This document shows positions 11,692-22,920 of a DNA stretch of 64,000 nucleotides, piece by piece. The notes below the pieces were generated by a model. The model saw nothing but the letters and a program-made list of their open reading frames with translations, was not told where the DNA came from and searched no databases. Each line of letters begins with the position of its first letter. Positions within the stretch are counted from its first letter, which is position 1. This DNA comes from Laccaria trichodermophora. Taxonomy: Eukaryota > Basidiomycota > Agaricomycetes > Agaricales > Hydnangiaceae. A program made the translations under genes and the position numbers. The stretch covers positions 1-64,000 of the forward strand of contig JACTVC010000047.1 in assembly GCA_018417955.1 (NCBI GenBank). Direction: 5' to 3'.

Positions 11692-12913
11692 ATGGCGGCA
11701 TGTTTTCCAAACGCGTTAAGACCCGCCAATCACCTCAAATATCTGATGCTGAAATGCATGCGAACTGGATTGGGGCAAAGACTGGTAACGGGGCTGCGAC
11801 GATACTCTCATGCCAGTGCGAGTTCAACTTCAAGTCCTACGAATGATGAAAAGTCTGAAACTAGAGCGGCAAGTTGCTTCTTCTCGCACTCTGGAAATGC
11901 TGAAAAAAAAATTGGCCGCTACAGACGGAACCATCGCAACGAAAAGAAGGATACACCAAGAGACCACCGGTATCCACCTTGGATCAGCGTAAACTATCGC
12001 CCACCGATTGGCTTGATCTATCTGGCCGTATGCAACTCTCTATCAGCTTTCGGAATAAGCTCGATCGTGACAGTGAATGGAGGGCGTACTATCGGAGACT
12101 CACGGCAAACAAGCGATTACCTTTCCCTCCACACTCATCCGGATTCTTCTACTATCATCAGCCTCCAGGCGCACCTCTTCTTGCCGGAGAACTCCGCTTT
12201 CGCCTCACTTCCAATCATCTTCCTGAAAGTTTTAATCAAGGCGAAGATTGTCTTACCCCAGAAGGAGACGCTTGGAAGATCCCCCTCTTTGTCCTGCATC
12301 ATACTCCATTTCATCGGGATGTGTATCAACAGCTTCGGGTGGATGGGTTTGTCTCCGACGCACTAGATTCACAGCTCAAGAGCATCGCTCAGACTTCTGT
12401 CTGTCCCCGCAGCAGCAGCGTTATTCTACATTCGCTTCACCAAGTATTTCCTATTGATTTTTCGGCAACGACTTTCAGGTTCTTCGTGGTGGGGAATTCA
12501 ACTCTTCAAAACGTTTTCATTTTTCCCTTCCGTCTTGGGGCGCAATGGAGGGCATCTTCCTACACAAGTGCGTTTTTTTGGGATAACCTTTTCATTAATA
12601 CTGACTGCGGGTGCTTGTAGGTAAGGGGTTGGTACGCTTCGAGCTGTCAACACTACCAGAGCATGCAGGTACTAGAACGGTGGTAATGCGTGTCATCAAA
12701 TTAGTCGGAGATCCAGGGCCTTACATGGGGGAAGATCGACCACAAGAAGGAGCTTTGGTATTGCGACATCATCCTGCCGGCGGGAAACCCAAGTTGCTCA
12801 CTCTCAACGTTGATCGGAATACACCTGTATATGGGCCAAAAGGCTTTTCGCATCCTCATGCGCTGCCTTTGCTTATTGCAAATACCTTTGGCGACAAACA
12901 GTCTAGCCCGTAG
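11692..12913 (+). CDS. Unknown-function family, tandem copy 2 (GC-AG intron)
   Basis: Exons 11692-11868, 11925-12567 and 12621-12913 encode 370 residues with the same layout as copy 1, including a presequence-like N-terminus ending LRRYSHAS. The first intron begins GCAAGT where copies 1 and 3 have GTAAAT and GTAAGT. GC-AG introns are functional when the rest of the donor is strong, as it is here, and the frame across the junction stays in phase. The copy therefore looks intact. The terminal exon differs from copy 1 at only a few residues. Confidence 0.78.
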
Positions 12914-13785
12914 CTGTGTCCCTATTCATCGTCCTCCCCAGTGTGAAGCTTAAAAGTCATGATTTGGAAGGTTTTATCTTGAACTTGCTTGCCACGTTTT
13001 TATCTTGAACTTTATTTCGAACTTGCTGCGACATCTCCTTCCTTGGCGTCGCTTCCGACGGGTGTCTTTTATGCCAGAGGTCAGATTTACTGGGAATTTG
13101 CTCCTTCTTACTTGCCCTTCGGAGTGGCTGATCGTTAATTAACGATGGATGGTGATAGTATCTTACTTCCCCGTCTCTTACTACTTATTAGTGTTTCTTG
13201 CGGTTCGCATCGCATCTCGGCGGTCTGTTGTGCTTCCATCACCTTTGAAGCATACCCCACACTTCTACGACAAATTCCTCCTAGACAATAACCATATTGT
13301 GCCCGATCCGAGCGATGGTATATACATCAAGTATACATATAGAGAGTTTTCTCCTCACCCCTCCCTGGGACTTACTTAGCCGGATACTTCCCCTGTTCGT
13401 CTGCGTCGTCCAATTCCAACTCTGACACAAGTCCAAGGCCGGGACGCCAACACGCCCTGTCATTAATGCGCAATGCTGTTCCTGCGCTCCTTCATAAGTT
13501 TGGACCGACGGATGTAAGGAGACTTGGTACTCGGTGATGTGCCGCCTTGTGGACAATTGCTATCTGCCATGGTTTCTACCCTGTACATATACTTGTACAC
13601 TTTGCTAGCATATTGTCTCCGTAGATGAATGCCACTGGTGATTCCCTGTTTGAGTTCTCATAAGCGTGCGAAATTAAAGTTTGCCCACTGAAATGTGTTG
13701 ACTGAACTCATTCTGGGACGACGCATCTCTGATAGGCGTCCAAGCTTCAAGCCTCAGGCTCTCGCCTTTCGACTTTTTGTCGATA

Positions 13786-15015
13786 ATGGCGGCATGTTTT
13801 TCCAACGCGTTAAGACGCGCCAATCACCTCGAATATCAGATGCTGAAATGCATACGAACTGGATTCCGGCAACGGCTGGTAACGGGGCTGCGGCCATACT
13901 CTCATGTCGGTGTGAGCTCAAGTCGTACGAATGACAAAAGGTCTGGAGCTAGACCAGTAAGTTACTTCTTTACGCATTTCAGCACTTTGGAAATGCTGAA
14001 AAAACTGTTGGCCGCTACAGGTGGAACCGTCCCAAGAAAGAGAAGGATACACCAAGAGACCACCGGTATCCACCTTGGATCAGCGTAAACTATCGGTCAC
14101 CGATTGGCTCGATCTATCTGGCATACCCCGACCCTATATCAGGTTCCGGCATAAGCTGAATCCTCACCGTGAATGGCAAGCGTGCTATCGCAAATCGTCA
14201 GGCGTGCGATTACCTTTCCCTCCACGCTCCTCCGGATTCTTTTACTATCACCAGCCTTCAGGCGCACCCCTTCTTGCCGGAGAACTCCGCTTTCGCCTCA
14301 CTTCCAACAATCTTCCCGAAAGTTTCAATCACGGTAAAGATTGTCTTACCCCAGAAGGAGACGCTTGGAAGATCCCCCTCTTTGTCCTGCATCATACTCC
14401 ATTTCATCGGAATGTGTATCAACAGCTTCGGGTCGATGGGTTCGTCTCCGACGCACTAGATTCACAGCTCAAGAGCGTTACTCAGACTTCTGTCCGTCCC
14501 CGGAGCACTAGCGTTATTCTACATTCGCTTCACCAAGTATTTCCTATTGATTTTTCGACAATGACTTTCAGTTTCTTCGTGGCGGGAGACTCAACTTTGC
14601 AAAAAGTTTTCATCAGCAATCCTTTCCGACTGTGTGTTCGGGGGTACGGGAATGGATCTTACTACACCAGTGCAGTTTAATTTTTCATGGGATAACCTTT
14701 CGTCAAAACTGACTGCGGCTGCTTGTAGGTAAGGGGTTGGTACGCTTCGAGCTGTCAACACTACCAGAGCATGCAGGTACCAGAACGGTGGTGATGCGTG
14801 TCGTGAAATTAGTCGGAGATCCAGGGCCTTACTTGGGGGAAGATCGACCACAAGAAGGAGCCTTGGTATTGCGACATCATCCTGCCGGCGGGAAATCCAA
14901 GTTGCTCACTCTCAATGTTGATCGGAATACACATGGGTCAAAGGGCTTTTCGCATCCTGATGCGCTGCCTTTGCTTATCGCAAATACTTTTGGCGACAAG
15001 CAGTCTAGCCCGTAG
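13786..15015 (+). CDS. Unknown-function family, tandem copy 3
   Basis: Exons 13786-13956, 14021-14669 and 14729-15015 encode 368 residues. The N-terminus (LRPYSHVG) again looks like a mitochondrial presequence. Compared with copy 1, exon 3 lacks two residues near the end (RNTHGSKGFSHP instead of RNTPVHGSKGFSHP). The end of exon 2 and the second intron are nearly identical to copy 1, while the exon 1 splice region is closer to copy 2. This mosaic pattern suggests gene conversion within the array. Confidence 0.78.
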
Positions 15016-15434
15016 CTGTGTCCCCATTCATCGCCCTCGCCAATATGAACCTCACAGCCGAGGAGCCCAAGTCAAGCTTGCAGAGCTTTCATCTCGAACT
15101 TGCTGCCACATCTCCTCCGTTGACATCGCCACTTTTATGCCACAGGCCAACGTTACTGAAAATTCGGCTCTTAGCCATTGTCCGCCGACAACGGCTCCGA
15201 ATCCAGTACCCACGGTTCGCCCTTCCTGATTTTCGACAAGCAGTCGTTCAACGATTTTACCCTTCACTGATACACGTTCTCCGTTTATCTCTCATCAGTA
15301 TCCTCACAGACTTCATCAACGTCCATGAATTCGGCCCATACACCTCTGTAATATCTACCTACATCCACCGAGCAGAAGACTTGAATATCTTTGAGATCAG
15401 CTCCTACTCGAATGAAGACGAGCAATAGAAACCC

Positions 15435-15595
15435 TTCCATTTCGTCTTCCCATTCATTGCTCAACACAGCAAGAGGATGTCCTACAGCTCCACCATCCCC
15501 CTTCCGTTGCACCACCGCCTTCCATATTCTCGCGAGCTTCCGATCGCAACACTGTTTCAACTTCAGGTAGACAGGGCGGAAACGACGCGGCTGTA
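15435..15595 (-). pseudogene. Stray copy of the ORC6 C-terminus
   Basis: The minus strand encodes PRRFRPVYLKLKQ and RKLARIWKAV, then a segment ending near GHPL. This matches the C-terminal end of the ORC6-like gene at 16716-18462 (PRRFRPVYLESTQWYSRDRR, LARIWKAAEK, ELYGHPLDEL). Only the last 50-60 residues are present, without a start or upstream exon. It appears to be a partial duplication placed beyond the 3' side of the intact gene, with one unrelated gene between them. Confidence 0.75.
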
Positions 15596-15715
15596 TCTCC
15601 CATTTCAATATCAAGTACAATTTATTCTAAGCTTTCATTTCAAGTAGCAGAAGGAAACAGAATATTCCAAGCTTCTCCCGACGAAACATCAGACACAAAA
15701 CCATTCTCTGCGTGC

Positions 15716-16417
15716 TCAATCGTGACCTAAGCCAGCCATCAACAACCGAGCCATAAAAAACAGGATTGCAGCTGTACGAACCTGAAGTAGCTTCTTGCCG
15801 TTGGCGTCTTTTATCGTCTCATCCGCCAAAAGAGACTTGATGGACGGAAGAAGCTTTTCCTTGTTCCTTCCAAGCTGTCCATCGTTACAGAATATGGACC
15901 CGGCAATCAAGAGCTGCAAGCAAGCTCCAAGAGATGATGTTTCCCATGTCTTTGGCTTGGAATGCAATTGATACTCGGAGTCGGGAAAGTGTATCCCCCG
16001 AGCGATGGCACCGATCTGCGCTGCAGAGGTGCACAAGCCGTGTTTCGTTGCTGTGGCAGAAATGACGGATCCGACAAGGAACGAATTTGTAGGTGCAATG
16101 GCGATGAGGTCTGAGCTCGGCCCTGATACCGCGGCGGATAGGACTTCATACAGAAACAGGTTGAAGACTATGTCGAAGGATTCTTGATATGGGTTTCCTT
16201 CATAGTCGTTTTTCGCAATGGTTGGGATGTCTGGGGAGTCACGAAGGAGGACGAGAGATTTGGCAAGTGCTTCAGCTCGGGAGGGGTTTTCGGTGGCGAG
16301 GAACTCGTACAACTCTGCAAGCCATGCGACGGTTTCCGCGGTGGGCTGTTGCTTGATGACATTCACGAGGGAGGAGGCAAAGATAACAGGTTCAGGGAGA
16401 GAGAGAGCATCACGTAT
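15716..16417 (-). CDS. Unknown conserved-looking gene, 5' exon unresolved
   Basis: A single open exon of about 233 codons runs from an AATAACAG acceptor at 16417 down to the stop at 15716. It has no usable ATG near its start, so an upstream exon must exist. ATGTTGCAACCTTCTATG in the minus strand near 16590 is one candidate, with a weak GTGCAC donor. The protein is mostly helical and hydrophobic in its second half, ending MARLLMAGLGHD. I do not recognise a domain. It lies tail-to-tail with the tandem array and head-to-tail with ORC6. Confidence 0.5.
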   Translation of the reverse strand: MRDALSLPEPVIFASSLVNVIKQQPTAETVAWLAELYEFLATENPSRAEALAKSLVLLRDSPDIPTIAKNDYEGNPYQESFDIVFNLFLYEVLSAAVSGPSSDLIAIAPTNSFLVGSVISATATKHGLCTSAAQIGAIARGIHFPDSEYQLHSKPKTWETSSLGACLQLLIAGSIFCNDGQLGRNKEKLLPSIKSLLADETIKDANGKKLLQVRTAAILFFMARLLMAGLGHD

Positions 16418-16715
16418 CTGTTATTCCATGGCTGGTCTTGGGTGGGGTGATATGGCGGAGCCGGATGCGGTTGAGTATGATTAGAACTCAGAATGGGATG
16501 CAGGAGACCTGAGGCGAAATCTTCTGATGGTACAGTCGGTGGACCAGCCCAAAGTGGGGTGTTTAGTGAGGGTTGTCAGTGCACCATAGAAGGTTGCAAC
16601 ATCACTCGCGAGCTTCTCTGGAGATTAGACCACATCAAAGTCCATAAATTCTACTAATAATAATATATACCTCCGTACCCTCGTTTGTTGAACGGAAGAT
16701 TCGAATACTACAAGG

Positions 16716-18462
16716 TCAATCCTCATCCATCCCGTCGTCTGCGCCATCATCCCTCAACTCATCAAGAGGATGCCCATAAAGTTCCACCATCCCCCGCTTA
16801 TACTTCTCCGCCGCCTTCCATATCCTCGCAAGCCTCCGATCGCGGCTATACCACTGTGTTGACTCCAGATAAACAGGTCGGAAACGGCGCGGGCGCGGCT
16901 CCTCTTCTTCTTCATCCTCACTGGAAGGTGCGTCTACCTCCATAGGTATGGGCCGAGGGTTTTTAGGGGACCGACCGCGCCTGACTGGCGTGATTACTAC
17001 TTCTACGACTGTAGAGGTTGGTGTCTTGGGTTTGGGCTTGGTGGGGGTACGCGGAGATTCTGAGGCTACCTGTCCCCTTAACGCGTCAATGCGTGAGGAG
17101 GATCGTGTGGAAGGCAAGGAAGGTTTGGCGGGTGAGCTACGGGTGACAGGTCTGGTCAGCGTTGCGATAGGTTGGGGCGTTGAAGGCTCCAATTTCCGCC
17201 TCTTTCTGGGGGTTTCTGGAGCTGCCATCTCCACGTCCTCATTGCCGTGTTTTTCTGCCACTGGAGGTGCTAGTGCTCTTGATACTACCTCCTCAATCTC
17301 TGGCTCCTGAGCAACAAACTCCACACGTTTCTTTGGGCTATCTTTCGAAGGCAACTCGCGCAGATTTTTCGTAGATACAGATCTTGGAGTTATATTCAAG
17401 GTGGATGCAGCGGTGTGCGTTTTTATGAGTGACCCGTCGAGCATCAGTCGTGAAGAGGACGCTACGGGGAAGACGAGGGGTTTGACGGGAGATGATCGGA
17501 GGATGGGTCTCGGGACAATCTCCAATTTTCGCTTTTTCGGAGGAGTTTCTGAGACAGCCATTTCAATGTCTTCGTTCTCTGAAGAGTATCCGACAAGTTT
17601 TACGAGGGGTTTCTGTGGAGGGCCAACCACGGCGGTTTGGGCTGGTGCTCGTTTTGGAGTGTCCTTCGATGGTAACTCCCGCAGTTGTTTTCGGGGAGAA
17701 GTACGCTTCGATGGAGTAGAAGCAGACGCTGTTGGTTTGGTTGGGGATGTGGCATTGGCTCCAGCTTTAAGGATGCGAGTTTGAAGTTGGGAGCATTTCT
17801 CGTTCAAGGTGGAGACGATAGAAGTGAATAGTTTCAGGGAAAGCTCATGGTCTTTGGCGAAGGCTGTGGTGCTAGGGAGTTTGACCTACACGCAGGGTTA
17901 GAACTCACTTGGGAAAATACAACGACATATTCAGGCTTACTTTGAGAGTGTTGCACGCCCAGAAGAATATTCCACATCTAACCGCCGGATCATCTTCTTT
18001 ATATCGCGAATCTATCTGATGTAACGCGTTCTGTGCATGGTGGAAAAAGGGGGGTAACCAAGTTTTGTGTGTCTCTGCGCGATATTGATCCAAGAGATCA
18101 AGGTACGAGACGACAACCTTCTTCTTCGTCGTGACGCCCAACGCCGCCTTGACAATGGCAAGTGCCTTCTGGAACGCCCTCTTGTTCAAGCACGACGCGA
18201 CTTGTGCAGCTTCTGGCGTGACGTCGCCGTTCTTTAATCTACATTTCAATATAACCAATCGCTCTCGAACATATAAAGCTGTCTCGTACCTCTCAGACGC
18301 GATAAGCGAGCAGATAGCAGGCAAGCCAGTCGTGCTCGAACCAAGCTGGTACCCTGACCCGTCACGCGTCTTGACTTTGGCCTGGCGAAAGATGTCTTTA
18401 GCTGAATCAATGGTCTCTTGCCGTTGGCAGAGGCGCTCAATAGGATCGTCAGCGAGGGCCAT
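16716..18462 (-). CDS. ORC6: Origin recognition complex subunit 6
   Basis: Exons 18462-18290, 18238-17941 and 17885-16716 encode 546 residues. The N-terminal ~175 residues contain TTGLPAICSLIASER and a helix-rich segment that fits the TFIIB/cyclin-like fold of Orc6. The first intron is 51 bp and in frame, so the uninterrupted reading inserts 17 spurious residues. The middle (~175-470) is a basic, Ser/Pro/Thr-rich linker with repeated SP/TP sites (TSPRKQL, ETPPKKRKL, ETPRKRRKL), consistent with CDK control. It contains two similar blocks, LRELPSKDTPKR and LRELPSKDSPKK. The C-terminus has RRFRPVYLESTQWYSRDRR and ELYGHPL, the conserved Orc6 tail that binds ORC in known members. I call it from that tail plus the N-terminal segment. 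Confidence 0.82.
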
Positions 18463-18602
18463 GTTCTGGGGATCGTAGTGGCAGAAAACAAGAGAGAATC
18501 AAATTACAGAGCGACATTGTTCAGAGACGTGACGTGGAAATCACGAACGGTCACGAGTGTGACATACTACTATTATTAGCGCTGTTCCAGTGAAAAGTGA
18601 GA
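18463..18602. promoter_or_regulatory. Shared bidirectional promoter ORC6 / LYR gene
   Basis: Only 140 bp separate the ORC6 start codon (minus, 18462) and the LYR-motif gene start (plus, 18603). Both transcripts must start inside or very near this interval. I see no clear TATA box. Confidence 0.6.
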
Positions 18603-19942
18603 ATGGCGGTTGACTTGGTGCCGCCAGCAACATCTTTAGCATTTCGCGCCAACCTCGCGCAACTTGTATCGCCCCTCCGCCGCGTCCGATCTCGAACACC
18701 GTTCTTTCAGCTCCCAGCACATCGAATACCCACATTATGGTCTCTCTACCGTGGTCTGCTGAGGAATTCACCGAGCGAAGATGTACATTTTCTAATCTTC
18801 GATCGCTCATGGGTTGCTGAGCTTGACATGCAAGGCGTAGGTTACGTTCCGTATACGGAAGTTGTTTAGGAAGCACAAGGGGCTTACAGGGACAGAGTCG
18901 ACGAAGATGTATCTTTCGAGAGGGTATAAGGTGTGTTTTGCTGAACTGTACATGGGTTGAGGTGACATTGGAGTAGTGGCTTGACATATTCACGAAAGCG
19001 AAGGAAGGAGATACGCACCTTCAAACTGTGTTAGTGAGGTATTCTCGTCTCATTGCTGCGAGAAGAGAGAAAGAATACATGAGAACACTTGTTTACGAGG
19101 ATATGGTACATCTTTAACCGCTGCTATTCCTAAATCTGACCTACAACTCTTTCAGGTATGGCGGCACAAACTGCGTAACCGCACAGTTCTAACAGGGGGT
19201 TTGATGCGGCCCACACTCTACCACGGCCCCCTACCCCGAATGAAGCCCCAACCAATTCACGTAACAGGGATGATCGTCAGCCGCAAGAAGGCCCGCGAAA
19301 AACGGATGGAGAGACAACGCAAGCTCTTGGAAAACATCAACGCCCTTCAAATAGAAAGAGACTTTGAAGCGGGGTTGATAGCGGAATCGCCTGACCCAGC
19401 AAAGTTCGAGCCAGTATTCAGCGGAAAGGCTCATAGAGAATGGGGTGAGCTTGTTTCTTTGTACATGCTTTAATCATTCGTATTTAAGGACGTGAATAGT
19501 ATCGCCCATCGAAGACCGGCTCGCCGAAATCCAAGAATCATACGCCCTCGAACAGGAACGCTCTCAAAAACCATTTCCCCAGGAAATGCTTGATCAGATC
19601 GTCCGCGCACGCACCGAAAGAATAGCCAACAAAACACGAGAACGGCAACGCGAGCGGCGAGGCGAGGTCTTGAAACGTACCATTGAGCGGAAGAACCAAG
19701 GGCCTCCAGCACATGTCCTAGCGAAGATGACGCGGGAGGAAAGAAGGCTTGATTGGATTTCGCGTGGTGTGAGTGAGGTGGGATACGTTGGGCAGGTGAA
19801 GAGGAAGTTGGGGTTCAAACTTAGGGAGCCGGATGCTTGGAAGAAGGAGGAGGGGAGGGAAAGTGAGAAGGGGAGGATGGACGAAGTATCGAAAGAGATA
19901 GCGGCAGAAAATGAAAGGCGGAGGAGGGAAGTAGAAGGTTAA
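18603..19942 (+). CDS. LYR-motif (Complex1_LYR) protein
   Basis: Five exons (18603-18782, 18841-18930, 18977-19105, 19156-19444, 19500-19942) encode 376 residues. Near residue 50 the segment IPTLWSLYRGLLRNSP holds the LYR motif. After the first intron the chain continues RIRKLFRKHKGLTGTESTKM and LSRGYKWLDIF, as in Complex1_LYR domains, followed by RYSRLIAARREKEY. LYR proteins act in mitochondria in Fe-S cluster delivery, respiratory-complex assembly or the mitoribosome. The C-terminal ~200 residues are charged and rich in Arg, Lys and Glu, predicted helical, and beyond the usual domain. The precise partner cannot be read from sequence. Confidence 0.72.
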
Positions 19943-20066
19943 TACGGGAATCGGGATCTTTGGTACTACTATGAGCAGCCAGGAGCGTAAAGTATATACA
20001 CATTTGTGCATTTTTATTGACCCGATTTCAAGGTTTTCGTCTTCCTCACCATTTCGACGCAGCTGG

Positions 20067-21530
20067 ATGCCACCACACAAGGAGACTGTTTATCTACCTC
20101 TTGAGAAACTTGACAAATGCTCACAATGCAACAAGCGGAAATCAGGATTACTTTTGTGCTCCCGTTGCGGTGAAGTAATGAACTACGGCCTCAACATATG
20201 AGACAATACTTATCACCATATTTAGCGCATCTACTGCTCCGAAGAATGCCAACAAACAGATTGGAAAGCCCATAAGGTTTCTTGCGGTGGGTATATAGTA
20301 TATATCCAATGTCCGACATCGCACTCACGGTCCTGCACCCTAGGAAAAACACATCGCATCGACCTGAACGCCTTCTACCCCTTTCTCGCATGCCTCTCCG
20401 AACTCAACCACCTCCACGCCCAAAAACCCATACACAACGCCCTTCGTCATAGAATTACAAATTCTCCCAACCCCGACTCTGACGAAATCATCGATTGCCC
20501 GGACGGCACATCTGCGCTGCTAATCCATCTAGGAGAGGAGATTCCTCTAGACGAAGGCTTGAATGGGACTGAAAAATGGTGGCCCACAGCCGTCTCCGAT
20601 ACAGTGCGTAGCAAGCTCAAGACGCGCATTCTTCACTCCGACTGGGTCCTCCCCAACGTGCTGGGGGTATGCCTGGCGCTCCTTAGCGAGATATACACCA
20701 CGACCTATATCTCCGCCAACGATACAGGCGGCCAAGCGGCTCCTCGCATCCGACTGCATTACCACAGGTCTCCCGTGTCGGATTTCGGCATCGTGAAGGG
20801 TTCGGCGTCGGTCATGGGCCAGGACCAGTTTTTGTTCCATTACCTTACGACCAACTCCTTCCAGAAGGGGCAGGACCCAAACGACCATTATTGGATCTAC
20901 TTCACCACGGTGGGAGGGAGTGACGTCTTCTTCGACGGGTGCATGTACGCGTTCAACTTTACTAAGGTTGTTGCTGACGTGGGGCCGTACACCAAACACG
21001 GCGGGCTTGAGTCCGCGTTTAAGTTCGCACCAGGGTTTTTCTGCGACTGGGGGGTTAAGCATGAGACACCCAAATTCATGGAGGAGAGGCAGCGGTTCTC
21101 AATTCTGCGCAACACGGACCTTCATGAGGCAATGAATGGGACAGTGGAAGAGATGATAGATGGACCAAGCGCTTACAAGGAGAAGTATTCGAAGATCATC
21201 TGCGACTTTATGGACAAGGTCGCTGGGCGGACTTGTTCCGACGTAGAGAAAGACGTCCTTGTCGGGTTCGCGACAGATGACCGGTGTTTCATGGCAATGA
21301 ACATACACTACGAGGAGTACCTTCGCTTTCCTGAAAGTCGACTGCTTGGCATTGACGTCGACCCTGGCGAAGTGGGTCGTACGCCTCCGCAGGTGGAAGG
21401 AAACGAAAAGTGGTGGAGATCTCTCAAGAGGTTGACCCAAAAGCAAAGAGAAGGGAAGATAACCACTTCAGAGCTGAGTGATGCCCTCGACGATATGTTG
21501 GATAAGCTCCCGGCGAAAGCGGATGCATGA
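20067..21530 (+). CDS. MYND zinc-finger protein
   Basis: Exons 20067-20174, 20226-20286 and 20344-21530 encode 451 residues. The zinc ligands appear in order at residues 17-57: CSQC, CSRC, YCSEEC and HKVSC, a complete MYND finger split over two exons. MYND fingers bind proline-rich peptides. The remaining ~390 residues are a conserved-looking globular region without a SET domain that I could see. Contextually the gene lies 125 bp downstream of the LYR gene on the same strand and converges on NNR1, with 138 bp between the two stops. Confidence 0.85.
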
Positions 21531-21668
21531 GAATAGGAAGGAGAAACCGTCAGTCAACCCTCAAATCCGCCCAGTATGAATTTGTATCATATTTCATGAT
21601 CACCACCTGTATTGTGAATGTACAAGTGTACAGCTAGTGCATGTCTTGGTTTGGATGACTCTGTTTTC

Positions 21669-22797
21669 TCACAGCCGCTGAGCCGAGCCTTGCAAGTCTT
21701 CCGATGGCAATTCTACAATCTGGTCGAAGCCATGATAAGGAGGCAAGTTTAGCTGAAACCTCTCCTCCAAAGCCCTTTGGGGGAAACATCATTTCAATGT
21801 CCACAATCAAAATAAAGCTATCACATACCTGGGAACGAATCGTCCTCCTAAAAAATGTCGGCCCTTGAACGCCCTCACGCCCTCTTTCGGCGCCGTCAAG
21901 CTGATGAGGACATCTGGGTTCAGCCCGACACCACTTGCATTCCCGGCTTCCACGTCCCATCCGCTCGGGATGTCAACGCTGACTATTGGTTTCTTGGATG
22001 CTGTCAAAAGGGGAAGGACGGCATCGAATGGGGCTCGGACTGGGGGCTTGAACGAGAACCCAAAGATGGCATCTAGGATAACATCTGTTGAGAGCAGGGC
22101 TTGCTCGAGGTCGGCGGTGGTATCTGAGGGAGGCAGCGTGGAGATGGCCATGTTGTCGCATTGTTTTTGAAGGCGCTGAGAGGTCGGTGAGATTAAAGCT
22201 GCGCTTCAGGGCACGAAGGCGGTTTACTTTGTATATATCTTTCGAACCAGGCTGGGATGGTGTCAGACTACCATTGAAGTGTCCGAGGATAACATGTGCA
22301 ATTCACCTTGGGCATGTAAATTGTAGGCTTGTACCCAAACATTCCTGAAAACCGATGTTGAGCTGCTTGTTCATTACACGAATTAGCGGTCACATACCGA
22401 GGTGACGCGCTGCTACGAGCCCATCTCCCCCTAGAAAGGTCCAATATGATGAAACAAATACATCCCTCATAACGGAGAAAGACATACCTTGATTTCCAGG
22501 CCCACAGCAAACCAACACACGCGGATGTGATTCCTTCTTATACGCCGTCGCCAGGGCTTGGGCACAGGCCAATCCAGCCAACTCCATCAACTAGACAACG
22601 TAATACACAATCATCAGACCTATGAAAGTCAAAAAAAAATAAAGGCTACTGACCTGGTCAAGGCTGAAGGCTCCAACAGAATTCATGAGCTCTTCGTCGA
22701 TCTGCAGAGCACAGAATGATGCTCAGTTCTCTGAAATTCAGAGGCACTGTCGGCTCACTTGCTGAGCAAGCTTGGCTGTGAGATATCGCATCGACAT
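21669..22797 (-). CDS. NNR1: NAD(P)H-hydrate epimerase
   Basis: Eight exons (22797-22759, 22701-22654, 22590-22488, 22430-22398, 22344-22307, 22251-22228, 22175-21829, 21759-21669) encode 240 residues, the usual size of a stand-alone YjeF_N protein. Motifs in order: [52 protein letters not shown] (nucleotide-binding loop), YLPK-like segment ending [19 protein letters not shown] (catalytic Asp region), [12 protein letters not shown] and LISLTAPK. The enzyme epimerises R-NAD(P)HX to the S form for repair by the companion dehydratase. Exons as short as 24 bp occur. The exon 8 acceptor was chosen because it alone gives the family ending [13 protein letters not shown]. Confidence 0.93.
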
Positions 22798-22920
22798 GGT
22801 CGTTGTTTTGTGAGAGGCTCGGTTTGAGGTGACTGTATCCGTGTCAGGTTGGTTCAGGTCAACAAGCAAAGCAACAAATACATTCGACTGTCAACGACTT
22901 CTTATCTCTCTAGCCAACTG

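Larger units (their letters stand above)
9532..15240 (+). repeat. Tandem segmental triplication, unit ~2.05 kb
   Basis: The block begins with GTGCGAAGTTTGCCCAC at about 9535, 11585 and (with a short insertion) 13664, giving unit lengths near 2.05 and 2.08 kb. Each unit contains about 120 bp of promoter, one three-exon gene and several hundred bp of 3' flank. The 3' flanks have diverged by small deletions, while exons 2 and 3 stay nearly identical. Confidence 0.9.

Noticed and set aside
16948..17784. Long plus-strand frames opposite ORC6
   Set aside because: Antisense shadows of the basic ORC6 linker; the minus-strand model has introns in phase and conserved ends.
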